Position numbers and translations under genes: made by a program
NCBI RefSeq assembly: GCF_013911645.1
Contig: NZ_JACESV010000001.1
Coordinates: 1,178,001 to 1,242,000, forward strand
Length of the DNA: 64,000 bases
Reading direction: 5' to 3'
Source: Allomuricauda sp.
Lineage (GTDB): Bacteria; Bacteroidota; Bacteroidia; Flavobacteriales; Flavobacteriaceae
Notes under the pieces: generated by a model
What the model saw: the letters and a program-made list of their open reading frames with translations, nothing else
Told to the model about the DNA's origin: nothing
Databases searched by the model: none
Part shown: in pieces, positions 1 through 8,162 of the stretch
Position numbering within the stretch: the first letter of the stretch is position 1
How the letters are laid out: each line of letters begins with the position of its first letter

Positions 1-1254
1 AAAGCTGATGGCATTTAAATCATACGATCGGTGAATGGGGTCTTTTTTAAAAAACTCCAAGGTGTCGTGCATCCAGCCCATCATCCATTTCATTCCAAAG
101 CCCAGCCCGCCGTAATGAACAGGTTTGGTTACTCCCGTAAAGGCCGTGGATTCCTCGGCAATGGTCTGCACTCCTTTAAAGCTGGCATATACTTCTTGGT
201 TCATCTCCCGCAAAAAGGACATAGCTTCCAAATTCTCGTTATTGCCATACATATTGGGCTCCCATTCACCGTCTTCGCGAGAATAGTCCAAATAAAGCAT
301 GGATGCCACGGCATCGACCCGTAATCCATCCACATGGTATTGATCGAGCCAAAAAATGGCGTTGCTTATCAAAAAGGCGCGTACTTCGTTTCTTCCGTAG
401 TTAAAAATAAGGCTTTTCCAGTCGGGATGATACCCCCTTCGCCTATCCGGATGTTCATATAGGTGCGATCCATCAAAATAGCCAAGTCCATGTGCATCTT
501 CGGGAAAGTGCGACGGCACCCAATCCAAAATAACACCGATACCGCGTTGGTGCAAGGCATCTACCAGAACCTTAAAATCCTCTGGTTTGCCAAAACGCGA
601 AGTAGGCGCAAAATACCCTGTTATTTGATACCCCCACGAAGGATCGTAGGGATATTCCATCACGGGCATCAACTCCACATGGGTAAAGCCCATTTCTTCT
701 ACATAATCGGCCAATTGCTCCGCCATCTCCAGATAGCTGAGCGATTCCCAGCCGTTCTTTTTCTTCCAGGAACCCAAATGTACTTCGTAGACGGAATAGG
801 GCCTGTCCAAGCCGTTCCTTTTCTCGCGGGTTTCCATCCAGTCCCCATCTTTCCATTGATGGGCGTCGTCCCAAACCAGCGAAGCCGTTTGTGGTGGTTG
901 TTCACAAAAACGCGCAAAGGGGTCGGCTTTCTCTGTCCAAATGTCGTTGTTGTTGGAGTGTATTTTGTATTTGTACTTGGTGCCCTTGTCCACTCCCGGG
1001 ATAAATCCCTCCCATATACCACTACTGTCCCAACGCACATTCAATTGGTGTTGGCTAGCGTTCCAGTAATTAAAATCGCCAACCACACTGACGGATTTAG
1101 CGGAAGGTGCCCAAACAGCAAAATACGTACCTTTAACACCATCCACCTCCGTAAGGTGCGACCCCAATTTTTTGTAGAGCCGAAAGTGTTTGCCTCCTTT
1201 AAAAAGATTGATATCAAATTCTGTAAAAAAACTATGAGGAACTACCTTGGACAT
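1..1254 (-). CDS. glgB: 1,4-alpha-glucan branching enzyme, N-terminal 418 residues (runs off window start)
   Basis: GlgB cuts alpha-1,4 glucan chains and rejoins them through alpha-1,6 bonds during glycogen synthesis in the cytoplasm. The frame stays open from the ATG at 1254 to base 1, so the C-terminal third is outside the window. Residues about 1-110 form a CBM48-like module (APSAKSVSVVGDFNYWN). The GH13 core follows. The nucleophile Asp is about residue 314 in DGLRVDAVAS and the acid/base Glu about residue 367 in QTIAEES, the same spacing as in E. coli GlgB. The N-terminus is short, as in the roughly 630-residue form that lacks the extra N1 domain. All forward-strand reading frames here are shadows. 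No other glycogen gene is in view. Identification is firm; only the end is missing. Confidence 0.95.
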   Translation of the reverse strand, partial: MSKVVPHSFFTEFDINLFKGGKHFRLYKKLGSHLTEVDGVKGTYFAVWAPSAKSVSVVGDFNYWNASQHQLNVRWDSSGIWEGFIPGVDKGTKYKYKIHSNNNDIWTEKADPFARFCEQPPQTASLVWDDAHQWKDGDWMETREKRNGLDRPYSVYEVHLGSWKKKNGWESLSYLEMAEQLADYVEEMGFTHVELMPVMEYPYDPSWGYQITGYFAPTSRFGKPEDFKVLVDALHQRGIGVILDWVPSHFPEDAHGLGYFDGSHLYEHPDRRRGYHPDWKSLIFNYGRNEVRAFLISNAIFWLDQYHVDGLRVDAVASMLYLDYSREDGEWEPNMYGNNENLEAMSFLREMNQEVYASFKGVQTIAEESTAFTGVTKPVHYGGLGFGMKWMMGWMHDTLEFFKKDPIHRSYDLNAISF

Positions 1255-1414
1255 ATATCTGGGTTTAGTACTATACAATAATAAGCATCTTTGAGCAAGA
1301 ATACGATTATAACAAGAGGTTTGGCATTGGAAACAACATTTTTTTAAAAATGGAACGCTTTTTGATTTTATTGCAGCAACAGATAAAATGAACACAAACT
1401 AAAAATCCAAAATC

Positions 1415-1993
1415 ATGAATAAATTTAGTACAATTTTAGGTGTCGTAATCGTTTTTGTCCTCGCAGCATGCGAAGGTCCTCAAGGCCCACCCGGTTTTGA
1501 TGGGCTTGATGGATTAGATGGGCAAGACGGTCTTGACGGTATCCAAGGGCAGGTTGTTGAAGTGGAGGGTGTAAACTTTGGCTACGATGGTGAGGCCAAC
1601 CTTTTTAGCACCTTAATCACTTTTTCAGATGTAACCGATTTCGAAGTATTTGAATCTGATGCTGTTTTGGTATACCGCCATGATGGTTTAATTGATCTTA
1701 GTGACGGTTCCACCGCAGATGCTTGGACCCAAATACCTCAAAATTATTTTTTGGAGGGAGGTACCATTCAATATGTATTTGCACACACTTTTGTGGACTT
1801 GGAAATCTTTATTGATGGAAATTTTGACCTATCAGGCATAAGCACCGATTTTACGGATGACCAAATCTTCAGGATCGTGTTTGTGCCCAGCGAGTTTGCA
1901 GAAGCTTCAAAACTGGACACTTCAAATATTGAAAACGTAATGTCCGCCCTAAATATTGGCGAAGAAGAGGTGACAAAGTTGGACATCAACTAA
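1415..1993 (+). CDS. collagen-like surface lipoprotein
   Basis: A 192-residue lipoprotein. The signal peptide ends in a lipobox (VLAAC, Cys19), so the protein should be membrane-anchored. Immediately after the Cys, residues 21-47 are nine Gly-X-Y triplets (GPQ GPP GFD GLD GLD GQD ...), the collagen triple-helix repeat, with many Asp in Y positions. A roughly 140-residue acidic domain follows that I do not recognise; it contains short beta-like segments. Similar Gly-X-Y lipoproteins occur in Bacteroidota, and the repeat could drive trimerisation just outside the membrane, which is inference. The gene stands alone and ends in a strong terminator at 2015-2047. Confidence 0.8.
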   Translation: MNKFSTILGVVIVFVLAACEGPQGPPGFDGLDGLDGQDGLDGIQGQVVEVEGVNFGYDGEANLFSTLITFSDVTDFEVFESDAVLVYRHDGLIDLSDGSTADAWTQIPQNYFLEGGTIQYVFAHTFVDLEIFIDGNFDLSGISTDFTDDQIFRIVFVPSEFAEASKLDTSNIENVMSALNIGEEEVTKLDIN

Positions 1994-2014
1994 GTCCCAT
2001 AAAAATAGTATCTT

Positions 2015-2047
2015 AAGTCTCATTGGTAACCAATGAGACTTTTTTGT
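2015..2047 (+). terminator. rho-independent terminator of the collagen-like lipoprotein gene
   Basis: A 13-base arm (2015-2027) is repeated as its perfect reverse complement at 2029-2041, separated by one base, and is followed by a run of T. It lies 20 bases after the stop codon at 1993. It also shows that the following msrB cannot start at the upstream ATG-like codon at 2023, which would sit inside the hairpin. Confidence 0.85.
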
Positions 2048-2103
2048 TGAATTTCTTGAAAGGATTCCTATCCAATTCCGTCCAAACACATAAAAAACGA
2101 ATC

Positions 2104-2595
2104 ATGGGAAAAAGATTGCTATTACTTCTTTTAGTCGTATTTGCCGGATGTAAAGGCACATCACAAGAAGAGAAAAAAGAAACTACCAAGGAAACAGCCT
2201 TCAAAGTAAATAAAACCGATGCCGAGTGGCGGGCGGAACTCACCGATATGGAGTATTACGTACTCCGAAAAGCTGCAACGGAAAACGCTTTTTCCAGCGA
2301 GCTTTTGGATAACAAGCAAAAAGGCACCTATGTTTGTGCAGGTTGCGGCACGCCCCTTTTCAAAAGTGAGCATAAGTTTAAATCAGGAACAGGATGGCCT
2401 AGTTTCGACCGAGAGATCAAGGGCAACGTAGCATACGATACCGACTATAAAATAGGGGTGCCGCGCACCGAGGAGCATTGCGCGGTCTGTGGCGGCCACT
2501 TGGGACATGTTTTTAACGACGGGCCCAGCAACACCACCGGAAAAAGGCATTGCATAAACGGGGCCGCTCTTGATTTTATTCCAGACAACAACTAA
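2104..2595 (+). CDS. msrB: peptide-methionine (R)-S-oxide reductase, lipoprotein form
   Basis: Reduces the R epimer of methionine sulfoxide in oxidised proteins. From the ATG at 2104 the 163-residue product has a lipoprotein signal with Cys16 (FAGC), so it should work in the periplasm. The upstream candidate start lies in a terminator and was rejected. The MsrB domain spans about 35-160. Zinc ligands are Cys78/81 and Cys126/129, and the catalytic Cys150 is in RHCIN. The position that carries a recycling Cys in many MsrBs (SGCGWPSF) is Thr here (SGTGWPSF), so it probably needs an outside reductant. A second, cytoplasmic msrB starts 16 bases downstream. The pair probably arose by tandem duplication and one copy gained an export signal. 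Confidence 0.93.
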   Translation: MGKRLLLLLLVVFAGCKGTSQEEKKETTKETAFKVNKTDAEWRAELTDMEYYVLRKAATENAFSSELLDNKQKGTYVCAGCGTPLFKSEHKFKSGTGWPSFDREIKGNVAYDTDYKIGVPRTEEHCAVCGGHLGHVFNDGPSNTTGKRHCINGAALDFIPDNN

Positions 2596-2611
2596 AAAAA
2601 CTTAAACCTTT

Positions 2612-3016
2612 ATGGACAAAAAATACGGCGTAAACAAAACCGAAGAGGAGTGGAAACAAGAGCTTTCCGCTGAGGAATATTATGTTTTACGGCAAAAAGG
2701 AACCGAACGCCCCTACACGGGCAAATTCGACCTCCATTTTGAAAATGGCGACTACCACTGCAAAGCATGCAATGCCAAACTATTTGAAAGCGAACACAAG
2801 TTTGAAAGTGGTTGCGGATGGCCTTCTTTTGACCAAGCCGTAGCCGGTGCCATTGAATACATTCGTGATACCAGTCATGGCATGGTTCGTACCGAAACGG
2901 TCTGCGCCAATTGCGGGAGTCATTTGGGACATGTTTTTAATGATGGTCCCAAAGAAACTACAGGACAACGCTATTGCATCAACTCGGTGAGCATTGATTT
3001 TGATCCTGAGGAATAA
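2612..3016 (+). CDS. msrB: peptide-methionine (R)-S-oxide reductase, cytoplasmic form
   Basis: A 134-residue MsrB without any signal peptide, so cytoplasmic. Zinc ligands are Cys50/53 and Cys98/101; the catalytic Cys122 is in RYCIN. Unlike the upstream lipoprotein copy it keeps Cys68 in SGCGWPSF, the usual recycling Cys that is re-reduced by thioredoxin. It lies 16 bases after the first msrB on the same strand and is likely co-transcribed. The two proteins share their N-terminal start (VNKT, EW, EL, EYYVLR), which supports duplication. Confidence 0.95.
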   Translation: MDKKYGVNKTEEEWKQELSAEEYYVLRQKGTERPYTGKFDLHFENGDYHCKACNAKLFESEHKFESGCGWPSFDQAVAGAIEYIRDTSHGMVRTETVCANCGSHLGHVFNDGPKETTGQRYCINSVSIDFDPEE

Positions 3017-3122
3017 ATTGGGTTCCCAACATAACTTTCGCCCTAAGCGCAAGTTTTTGGCCGTTTCACAAACTAATCCATATTTGCCTTTTTTCAACTT
3101 GGGAAATGGGGATGGTTTTCCG

Positions 3123-3130
3123 TACTTTTG
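3123..3130 (+). promoter_or_regulatory. candidate -7 element of lpd
   Basis: TACTTTTG is an exact match to the flavobacterial sigma-A -7 consensus TAnnTTTG. A TTG that could serve as the -33 element lies at 3099-3101, a slightly long spacing of 21 bases. The element is 50 bases before the lpd start. No experiment supports it; it is called by consensus only. Confidence 0.5.
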
Positions 3131-3180
3131 CACCTGCCGAGACGGCATATTTCTAATCTAACAACTAAAATCAAAATCTA

Positions 3181-4572
3181 ATGAGCAAGTTCGATATAAT
3201 TGTTTTGGGAAGTGGTCCAGGTGGATATGTTACTGCCATCAGGGCGTCGCAATTAGGTTTCAAAACAGCCATTATAGAAAAAGAAAGTTTGGGAGGCGTA
3301 TGCCTTAATTGGGGGTGTATCCCGACCAAGGCCCTTCTAAAATCCGCTCAGGTTTTTGAATATCTAAAACATGCCGAAGACTACGGTTTGAACGCCAAGG
3401 ATGTTGCACATGATTTTGATGCCGTTGTAAAAAGAAGCCGTGGGGTTGCCGATGGAATGAGTAAAGGTGTTCAATTCTTGATGAAGAAGAACAAGATTGA
3501 GGTCATTAATGGGTTTGGAAAGGTAAAACCTGGCAAAAAAGTTGAAGTAAAGGCCGAAAACGGTGACACCACCGAGTATTCAGCCGACAATATTATAATA
3601 GCCACCGGAGCGCGCAGTCGTGAGCTGCCAAGTCTTCCACAGGATGGTGAAAAGGTAATCGGTTACCGCGAGGCCATGTCCTTGAAAAAACAACCCAAGA
3701 AAATGATCGTGGTGGGCAGTGGCGCCATTGGTATGGAGTTCGCCTATTTCTATCACTCCATGGGCACAGAAGTTACCGTTGTGGAGTATATGCCGAACGT
3801 TGTTCCTGTTGAGGACGAAGATATTTCCAAGCAATTGGAGCGCAGCTTCAAAAAATCAGGCGTAAAAATCAAAACTTCTGCAGAGGTCACTAAAGTTGAC
3901 ACCTCTGGCGATGGCGTAAAAGCCACCGTAAAAACCAAAAAAGGGGAAGAGGTTCTTGAGGCTGACATCGTACTGTCTGCCGTCGGAATTAAAACCAACA
4001 TTGAAAACATAGGTTTGGAAGATGTTGGGATTGCCACGGACAGAGATAAAATATTGGTGAACGATTACTACCAGACCAACATTCCCGGCTACTACGCCAT
4101 TGGTGACATAACACCTGGACAGGCCTTGGCACATGTTGCCTCCGCAGAAGGAATCATATGTGTGGAGAAATTAGCAGGTATGCATGTGGAAGCTTTGGAT
4201 TATGGTAATATTCCAGGATGCACGTATTGTATCCCCGAAATAGCCTCTGTTGGTTTGACAGAGAAGCAAGCCAAAGAAAAAGGATACGACCTTAAAATCG
4301 GGAAATTTCCTTTCTCCGCCAGTGGTAAAGCAAAAGCTGCAGGGACCCCGGATGGTTTTGTAAAGGTTATTTTTGATGCCAAATACGGTGAGTGGCTAGG
4401 TTGCCACATGATTGGGGTTGGTGTAACCGATATGATCGCCGAAGCCGTAGTTGCCCGAAAATTGGAGACCACAGGCCACGAAGTATTAAAAGCTGTTCAC
4501 CCACACCCAACTATGAGCGAAGCGGTAATGGAAGCCGTTGCCGATGCTTATGATGAAGTAATCCACCTATAG
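3181..4572 (+). CDS. lpd: dihydrolipoyl dehydrogenase (E3)
   Basis: FAD flavoprotein that reoxidises dihydrolipoamide in pyruvate and 2-oxoglutarate dehydrogenase complexes and the glycine cleavage system, passing electrons to NAD. The 463-residue length is normal. The FAD Rossmann motif GSGPGG is at 10-15 and the redox disulfide is Cys41/Cys46 in GGVCLNWGCIP. The NAD-binding GSGAIG lies near residue 180, and the C-terminal dimerisation-domain motif HPHPTMSE starts at 440, with His442 and Glu447 as the base pair that deprotonates the thiol. No E1 or E2 genes lie nearby, so it is probably a shared E3. A DUF3817 gene follows after 3 bases. Confidence 0.96.
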   Translation: MSKFDIIVLGSGPGGYVTAIRASQLGFKTAIIEKESLGGVCLNWGCIPTKALLKSAQVFEYLKHAEDYGLNAKDVAHDFDAVVKRSRGVADGMSKGVQFLMKKNKIEVINGFGKVKPGKKVEVKAENGDTTEYSADNIIIATGARSRELPSLPQDGEKVIGYREAMSLKKQPKKMIVVGSGAIGMEFAYFYHSMGTEVTVVEYMPNVVPVEDEDISKQLERSFKKSGVKIKTSAEVTKVDTSGDGVKATVKTKKGEEVLEADIVLSAVGIKTNIENIGLEDVGIATDRDKILVNDYYQTNIPGYYAIGDITPGQALAHVASAEGIICVEKLAGMHVEALDYGNIPGCTYCIPEIASVGLTEKQAKEKGYDLKIGKFPFSASGKAKAAGTPDGFVKVIFDAKYGEWLGCHMIGVGVTDMIAEAVVARKLETTGHEVLKAVHPHPTMSEAVMEAVADAYDEVIHL

Positions 4573-4575
4573 ACT

Positions 4576-4857
4576 ATGCTGAAGATTTTTAGGGCCACTG
4601 CTATTTTAGAAGGTATTTCCTATCTACTCCTTTTCGGAATGACCATGCCGTTAAAGCATTGGGCAGATATTCCTGAACCGAACCAAGTTGTTGGTATGGC
4701 ACATGGAATATTGTTTATTCTATATGTAGTGGTGGCCATAGTTTTTTGTTGGGAACGAAAATGGAAACTAAAAAGGTTTATTATACTCTTTGTTGCATCC
4801 TTGCTCCCATTCGGTACCTTTTATGCCGATAAAAAATACTTGAAAGATTTAGCTTAA
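4576..4857 (+). CDS. DUF3817 family small membrane protein
   Basis: A 93-residue protein with three hydrophobic segments and the pattern of DUF3817 (RATAILEGISYLLL near the start, H-GILFILY in the middle). Function is unknown. It begins 3 bases after the lpd stop, so is probably co-transcribed. Its last three codons overlap the end of aroQ on the opposite strand by 9 bases. Confidence 0.85.
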   Translation: MLKIFRATAILEGISYLLLFGMTMPLKHWADIPEPNQVVGMAHGILFILYVVVAIVFCWERKWKLKRFIILFVASLLPFGTFYADKKYLKDLA

Positions 4858-5265
4858 AAAACTTTGGATGGCCAAATCGTAGCTTTGGAGCCCAAATCCA
4901 AGGATAACACCTTTGGCTCCAGGTGATATGTAAGACACATGACGGTATTCCTCACGCTGGTGCGTATTGGAAATGTGCACCTCGATTACCGGAGTTTCCA
5001 CCGCCTTAACTGCATCGCCAATACCTACAGAAGTATGCGTATAGGCAGCGGCATTTAGAACGATACCGTCGTAATCAAAACCTACTTCCTGTATTTTACT
5101 GATCAGCTCCCCCTCTATATTGGATTGATAGTATTCCAATGCTACATCGGGAAACTTTTCCTGTAATTGTTTAAAGTAATCTTCAAAAGTAGTTTTCCCG
5201 TATACTTCGGGCTCTCTTTTCCCAAGTAAATTGAGGTTGGGTCCGTTGATGATCATTAGTTTCAT
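4849..5265 (-). CDS. aroQ: 3-dehydroquinate dehydratase, type II
   Basis: Catalyses the third step of the shikimate pathway, removing water from 3-dehydroquinate. The start at 5265 (MKLMIINGPNLNLLG) gives 138 residues, normal for the dodecameric type II enzyme. An earlier in-frame ATG would add 11 residues not found in the family. The catalytic Tyr lies in EVYG (about residue 22). The NAAAYTHTS and EVHISNTHQREEYRH segments carry the Asn, His and Arg of the active site. It converges on the DUF3817 gene with a 9-base overlap of coding ends. Confidence 0.96.
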   Translation of the reverse strand: MKLMIINGPNLNLLGKREPEVYGKTTFEDYFKQLQEKFPDVALEYYQSNIEGELISKIQEVGFDYDGIVLNAAAYTHTSVGIGDAVKAVETPVIEVHISNTHQREEYRHVSYISPGAKGVILGFGLQSYDLAIQSFLS

Positions 5266-5295
5266 AGCTGTAAAAATATGGTATTTTTTCAAGCA

Positions 5296-5332
5296 CAAAA
5301 AAAGCGAAAGGGAAGCCCTCTCGCTTTTTTAT
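5296..5332 (-). terminator. terminator downstream of the 5351-5863 barrel gene
   Basis: An A-tract, GCGA and a GAGGG-type arm pair with their complement around a short loop. The hairpin is flanked by A7 and T6, so it can work in both directions. It sits between the barrel gene and aroQ, both on the minus strand, and so separates their transcripts. Confidence 0.75.
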
Positions 5333-5350
5333 ACTTTTGGTGGCAGATGA

Positions 5351-5863
5351 TTAGTTGAACCTGTATCCAGCACCGACTGTAAGGGTATTGATATCCACAA
5401 CATCCCCAAAATCACCTCCCCTGCTTATTTGAAGGCCGTATCTGGCTTCAACAAACCAATTGTCATCAATTTGATAACCACCTCCAAAAGCTACGTCAAT
5501 TCCAAGCTCACCGTCTGGAATGTCTTCCAACAAATAATTGATTTGTGGACCTGCTTGGATGTTAAACTTGTCGGCAACTTTATATTTGAACATTACGGGA
5601 ACATATAAAGATGTCAAGTCATTTACAAAACTCAAAAGCAAAGAAGGTTCAATGTCGAATTCTTCAGAGAAGTAGAAGTTATATCCACCTCCGAGATAAA
5701 AGCCCAATTCACTGTCACTTACATCCCCGAAAAACTCATCGCCCGAGTCAAAACTCATGGATACATTGTTGAATCCTGCTTTGGCTGCAAAACCTTCCTG
5801 TCCAAAGGTGTTTACCATAGCAAATCCGACAAAAAGAACTGTCAATACAAATACTTTTTTCAT
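5351..5863 (-). CDS. outer-membrane beta-barrel protein (PorT-like family)
   Basis: A 170-residue protein with a cleavable signal (MKKVFVLTVLFVGF..., cut near FGQ). It then shows alternating amphipathic beta strands ending in an aromatic residue pattern (TVGAGYRFN), typical of the small porin-like OMP_b-brl/PorT family of Bacteroidota. Ligand and role are unknown. It is one of three unrelated-to-weakly-related small barrel genes in a row on this strand, but each has its own intergenic gap, so they need not form an operon. A consensus -7 element lies upstream. Confidence 0.75.
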   Translation of the reverse strand: MKKVFVLTVLFVGFAMVNTFGQEGFAAKAGFNNVSMSFDSGDEFFGDVSDSELGFYLGGGYNFYFSEEFDIEPSLLLSFVNDLTSLYVPVMFKYKVADKFNIQAGPQINYLLEDIPDGELGIDVAFGGGYQIDDNWFVEARYGLQISRGGDFGDVVDINTLTVGAGYRFN

Positions 5864-5892
5864 AATTAAAGGTTTAATTTTAGTTAAGGTTA

Positions 5893-5900
5893 CAAATATA
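5893..5900 (-). promoter_or_regulatory. candidate -7 element of the 5351-5863 barrel gene
   Basis: On the minus strand this reads TATATTTG, an exact TAnnTTTG. It lies 30 bases upstream of the ATG at 5863. No convincing TTG sits at the usual -33 distance. Confidence 0.45.
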
Positions 5901-5967
5901 GCAATGTCATTTTTTTAGCTTAAAAAAATAAAATGTTTATTTAATTAGGTGTTTTTTTAAGAAATCA

Positions 5968-6429
5968 TCATTCTATGGCGAATTGAAGCCCAAATCCAAA
6001 AGCTGCCACTTCATTTTCACCTACATCACTGAGTACCACCGATGGACGCCAATCAAAATTAAGCACAAAGGGAACTCCATCTATCTTAAAGTCGAGTCCT
6101 AAATGAGGTCGCAATGCAAAAATGTTGTCCGAGTTTTTAATAAAAATAATACTCGGTCCCACACCAGCATACCAGCGTAAGCCAGGTGCCCTAAAAAATC
6201 CTTTGTGGAAGGAATACAGAAAAGTGGTAATCGTCGCGTTATCCTCAAAGCCCAAATCCGCTTGACCTACATGATTATCGGAAAAAAAATATTTACCGGT
6301 AGCTCCAAAAAAGGTAGCTTCATCATAAAGGTCAATGCCCAACCCCAAGGCAGCCCTGTAATTTGTTTGGGCCTTAACGGCCAGGTTACCAAGCATAAAC
6401 AAAGCAACAACTAAAAGTAATTTTTTCAT
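5968..6429 (-). CDS. small outer-membrane beta-barrel protein
   Basis: A 153-residue exported protein: the signal peptide (MKKLLLVVALFMLGNLAVKAQ) is followed by alternating strands with many aromatic girdle residues and a C-terminal strand FGFGLQFAIE. It is short for a closed 8-strand barrel but in the range of Bacteroidota homologues. Function is unknown. It is the second of three small barrel genes in series. Confidence 0.7.
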   Translation of the reverse strand: MKKLLLVVALFMLGNLAVKAQTNYRAALGLGIDLYDEATFFGATGKYFFSDNHVGQADLGFEDNATITTFLYSFHKGFFRAPGLRWYAGVGPSIIFIKNSDNIFALRPHLGLDFKIDGVPFVLNFDWRPSVVLSDVGENEVAAFGFGLQFAIE

Positions 6430-6506
6430 TTGTTAAGTGTAATTAATGGTTAATATTCATAGTTTAAACTGCAAGATTTGGGGTTAAAAACAGTTGCTTT
6501 TTCTTT

Positions 6507-7031
6507 TTAAAACAAAAATAAAATTCCCAATGTCGCCATCGAGAAATCGTAATCATCACTTATTTTTACATAAGAAATGTTTATTTCGGTGGTGCTATTG
6601 AGGTTGGCACCAATAATGGGCCTTAAATAAAGCCCTCCTGTATTACCATCATTTATTCCAACGGCATATCCTACATCGGCACCGATCTTAAAATCGTAGG
6701 TGGGGTATATTCTAAAAGCACCCGCTACAGGAAGATATTGGATATTGGGAAAGTCACCCTCCACTACCACAGGACCAAAATCTGCTGTATCGTTATTGAT
6801 AAAGGCATTCATAAATCCTGTGGAGATACCTGCATCAATGAGTTCCGAAACTCCCCAATGATATCCTAAATCCAGACCAAGTTCAAAATTTGAAAAATCG
6901 GAAATATCTCCAAATGGAATCCCTAAATGAACCCCTGCTTTAAAATTTGTCCGATCCACTCGCTGCGCCATGGACGAAAAACTTACGGCAACCAAGGCTA
7001 TGATCGCCATTACAAATGTCTTTTTCTTCAT
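6507..7031 (-). CDS. outer-membrane beta-barrel protein
   Basis: A 174-residue protein with signal peptide (cut near SMAQ), then repeated G-x-aromatic strand patterns (FKAGVHLGIPFG, FELGLDLGYHWG, KIGADVGYAVG) and a C-terminal strand ending in LFLF. This pattern is that of the porin-family small barrels. It is third of the run 5351-7031. No function can be assigned. Confidence 0.72.
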   Translation of the reverse strand: MKKKTFVMAIIALVAVSFSSMAQRVDRTNFKAGVHLGIPFGDISDFSNFELGLDLGYHWGVSELIDAGISTGFMNAFINNDTADFGPVVVEGDFPNIQYLPVAGAFRIYPTYDFKIGADVGYAVGINDGNTGGLYLRPIIGANLNSTTEINISYVKISDDYDFSMATLGILFLF

Positions 7032-7246
7032 TGTTAAAATTTTATTAACAACAGAACGTCATCATCGGTAAAAAAGTGTCTTTTGATATAATTTTCCTAC
7101 AAAATGAGCATTTTCAATTATTTATCCATTCAATTTCTATTCGGAAAGTATTGAAAATTGTGGTTTTTTAATCACCCCAATTGACCAAAGGGTAATTTGA
7201 ATTGACCAATGCATACTTCTAATTAATCGTGAAAATGGAATGTCAC

Positions 7247-7254
7247 TATATTTG
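7247..7254 (+). promoter_or_regulatory. candidate -7 element almost abutting the xerD start codon
   Basis: TATATTTG matches TAnnTTTG exactly and ends only 5 bases before the ATG at 7260. If used, transcription would begin at or next to the start codon and give a leaderless message. There is no clear -33 TTG, so chance is possible in this A+T-rich DNA. Confidence 0.3.
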
Positions 7255-7259
7255 GTGGT

Positions 7260-8156
7260 ATGAACTGGCAGCAAGCACTAAAAGATTACCAAAATTATTT
7301 GAAGATAGAGCGAGGTCTTTCCCAAAACTCTATTTCAAATTATGCAATGGATGTTCAAAAACTCGTACATTTTCTTGAGGATAATTCAATTGATGAAAAA
7401 CCAGTGTTGATTCCTCGAGAAACGGTCCAACAGTTTATTTATGATATTGCCAAAATAGTGAGCCCTAGAACGCAAGCACGTATTATTTCGGGTTTAAAAG
7501 GGTTTTTCACCTATTTGGTTTTTGAGGATTACAGGGAGGATAATCCCATGGATCTTATCGAAACCCCAAAAATTGGAAGAAAGTTGCCCGACACCCTTTC
7601 CGAGCAGGAAATAAACAATTTGATTACTGCCATCGACCTATCCAAACCCGAAGGGGAACGCAACAGGGCCATTCTGGAAACCTTATATGGTTGTGGTCTT
7701 CGGGTATCGGAACTCATCAATCTAAAACTATCCGACCTGTATTTTGATGAGGATTTTATAAAGGTAACGGGGAAGGGGAACAAACAACGCTTTGTTCCGA
7801 TCAGTGATGTGAACCAAAAATACATCAACATATATTGGAAAGAGGTTCGGGTGCATTTGCCCATAAAAAAAGAACACGAGGATTTTGTTTTTTTAAACCG
7901 TAGGGGCAACCAATTGACCCGGGCCATGATTTTCACCATTGTTAAAAGACTGGCAGAAAAAATTGGGTTGGACAAAAATATCAGCCCCCATACCTTTCGG
8001 CATTCCTTTGCTACCCATCTTTTGGAAAATGGTGCCGACCTTAGGGCCATACAACAAATGTTGGGGCATGAGAGCATTACCACTACCGAGGTGTACATGC
8101 ATGTGAACCGTACACATTTGACGCAGGTTCTCAAAAATTTTCATCCGAGAAGATAA
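7260..8156 (+). CDS. xerD: site-specific tyrosine recombinase XerD
   Basis: Resolves chromosome dimers at dif with XerC during cell division. The 298-residue length is standard. Residues 1-95 form the SAM-like core-binding domain; 107-298 form the catalytic domain. All active-site residues are visible: Arg148 (GCGLRVSEL), Lys172 (GKGNKQR), His244 and Arg247 (HTFRHSFATHLLENG), His270 (LGHESITTTEVY) and the nucleophile Tyr279. Nothing around it looks like an integrated element, so a housekeeping role fits better than an integrase. It converges on the gene ending at 8163, with 6 bases between stops. Confidence 0.95.
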   Translation: MNWQQALKDYQNYLKIERGLSQNSISNYAMDVQKLVHFLEDNSIDEKPVLIPRETVQQFIYDIAKIVSPRTQARIISGLKGFFTYLVFEDYREDNPMDLIETPKIGRKLPDTLSEQEINNLITAIDLSKPEGERNRAILETLYGCGLRVSELINLKLSDLYFDEDFIKVTGKGNKQRFVPISDVNQKYINIYWKEVRVHLPIKKEHEDFVFLNRRGNQLTRAMIFTIVKRLAEKIGLDKNISPHTFRHSFATHLLENGADLRAIQQMLGHESITTTEVYMHVNRTHLTQVLKNFHPRR

Positions 8157-8162
8157 AAAATC

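Noticed and set aside
463..1281. Long forward open frame (272 codons)
   Set aside because: It is antisense to glgB, whose minus-strand frame encodes complete GH13 motifs; the forward translation has no family features.
7260..8156. XerD as a phage or integrative-element integrase
   Set aside because: Length and sequence fit housekeeping XerD and the neighbours are core genes; no tRNA, attachment repeat or mobile genes adjoin it.
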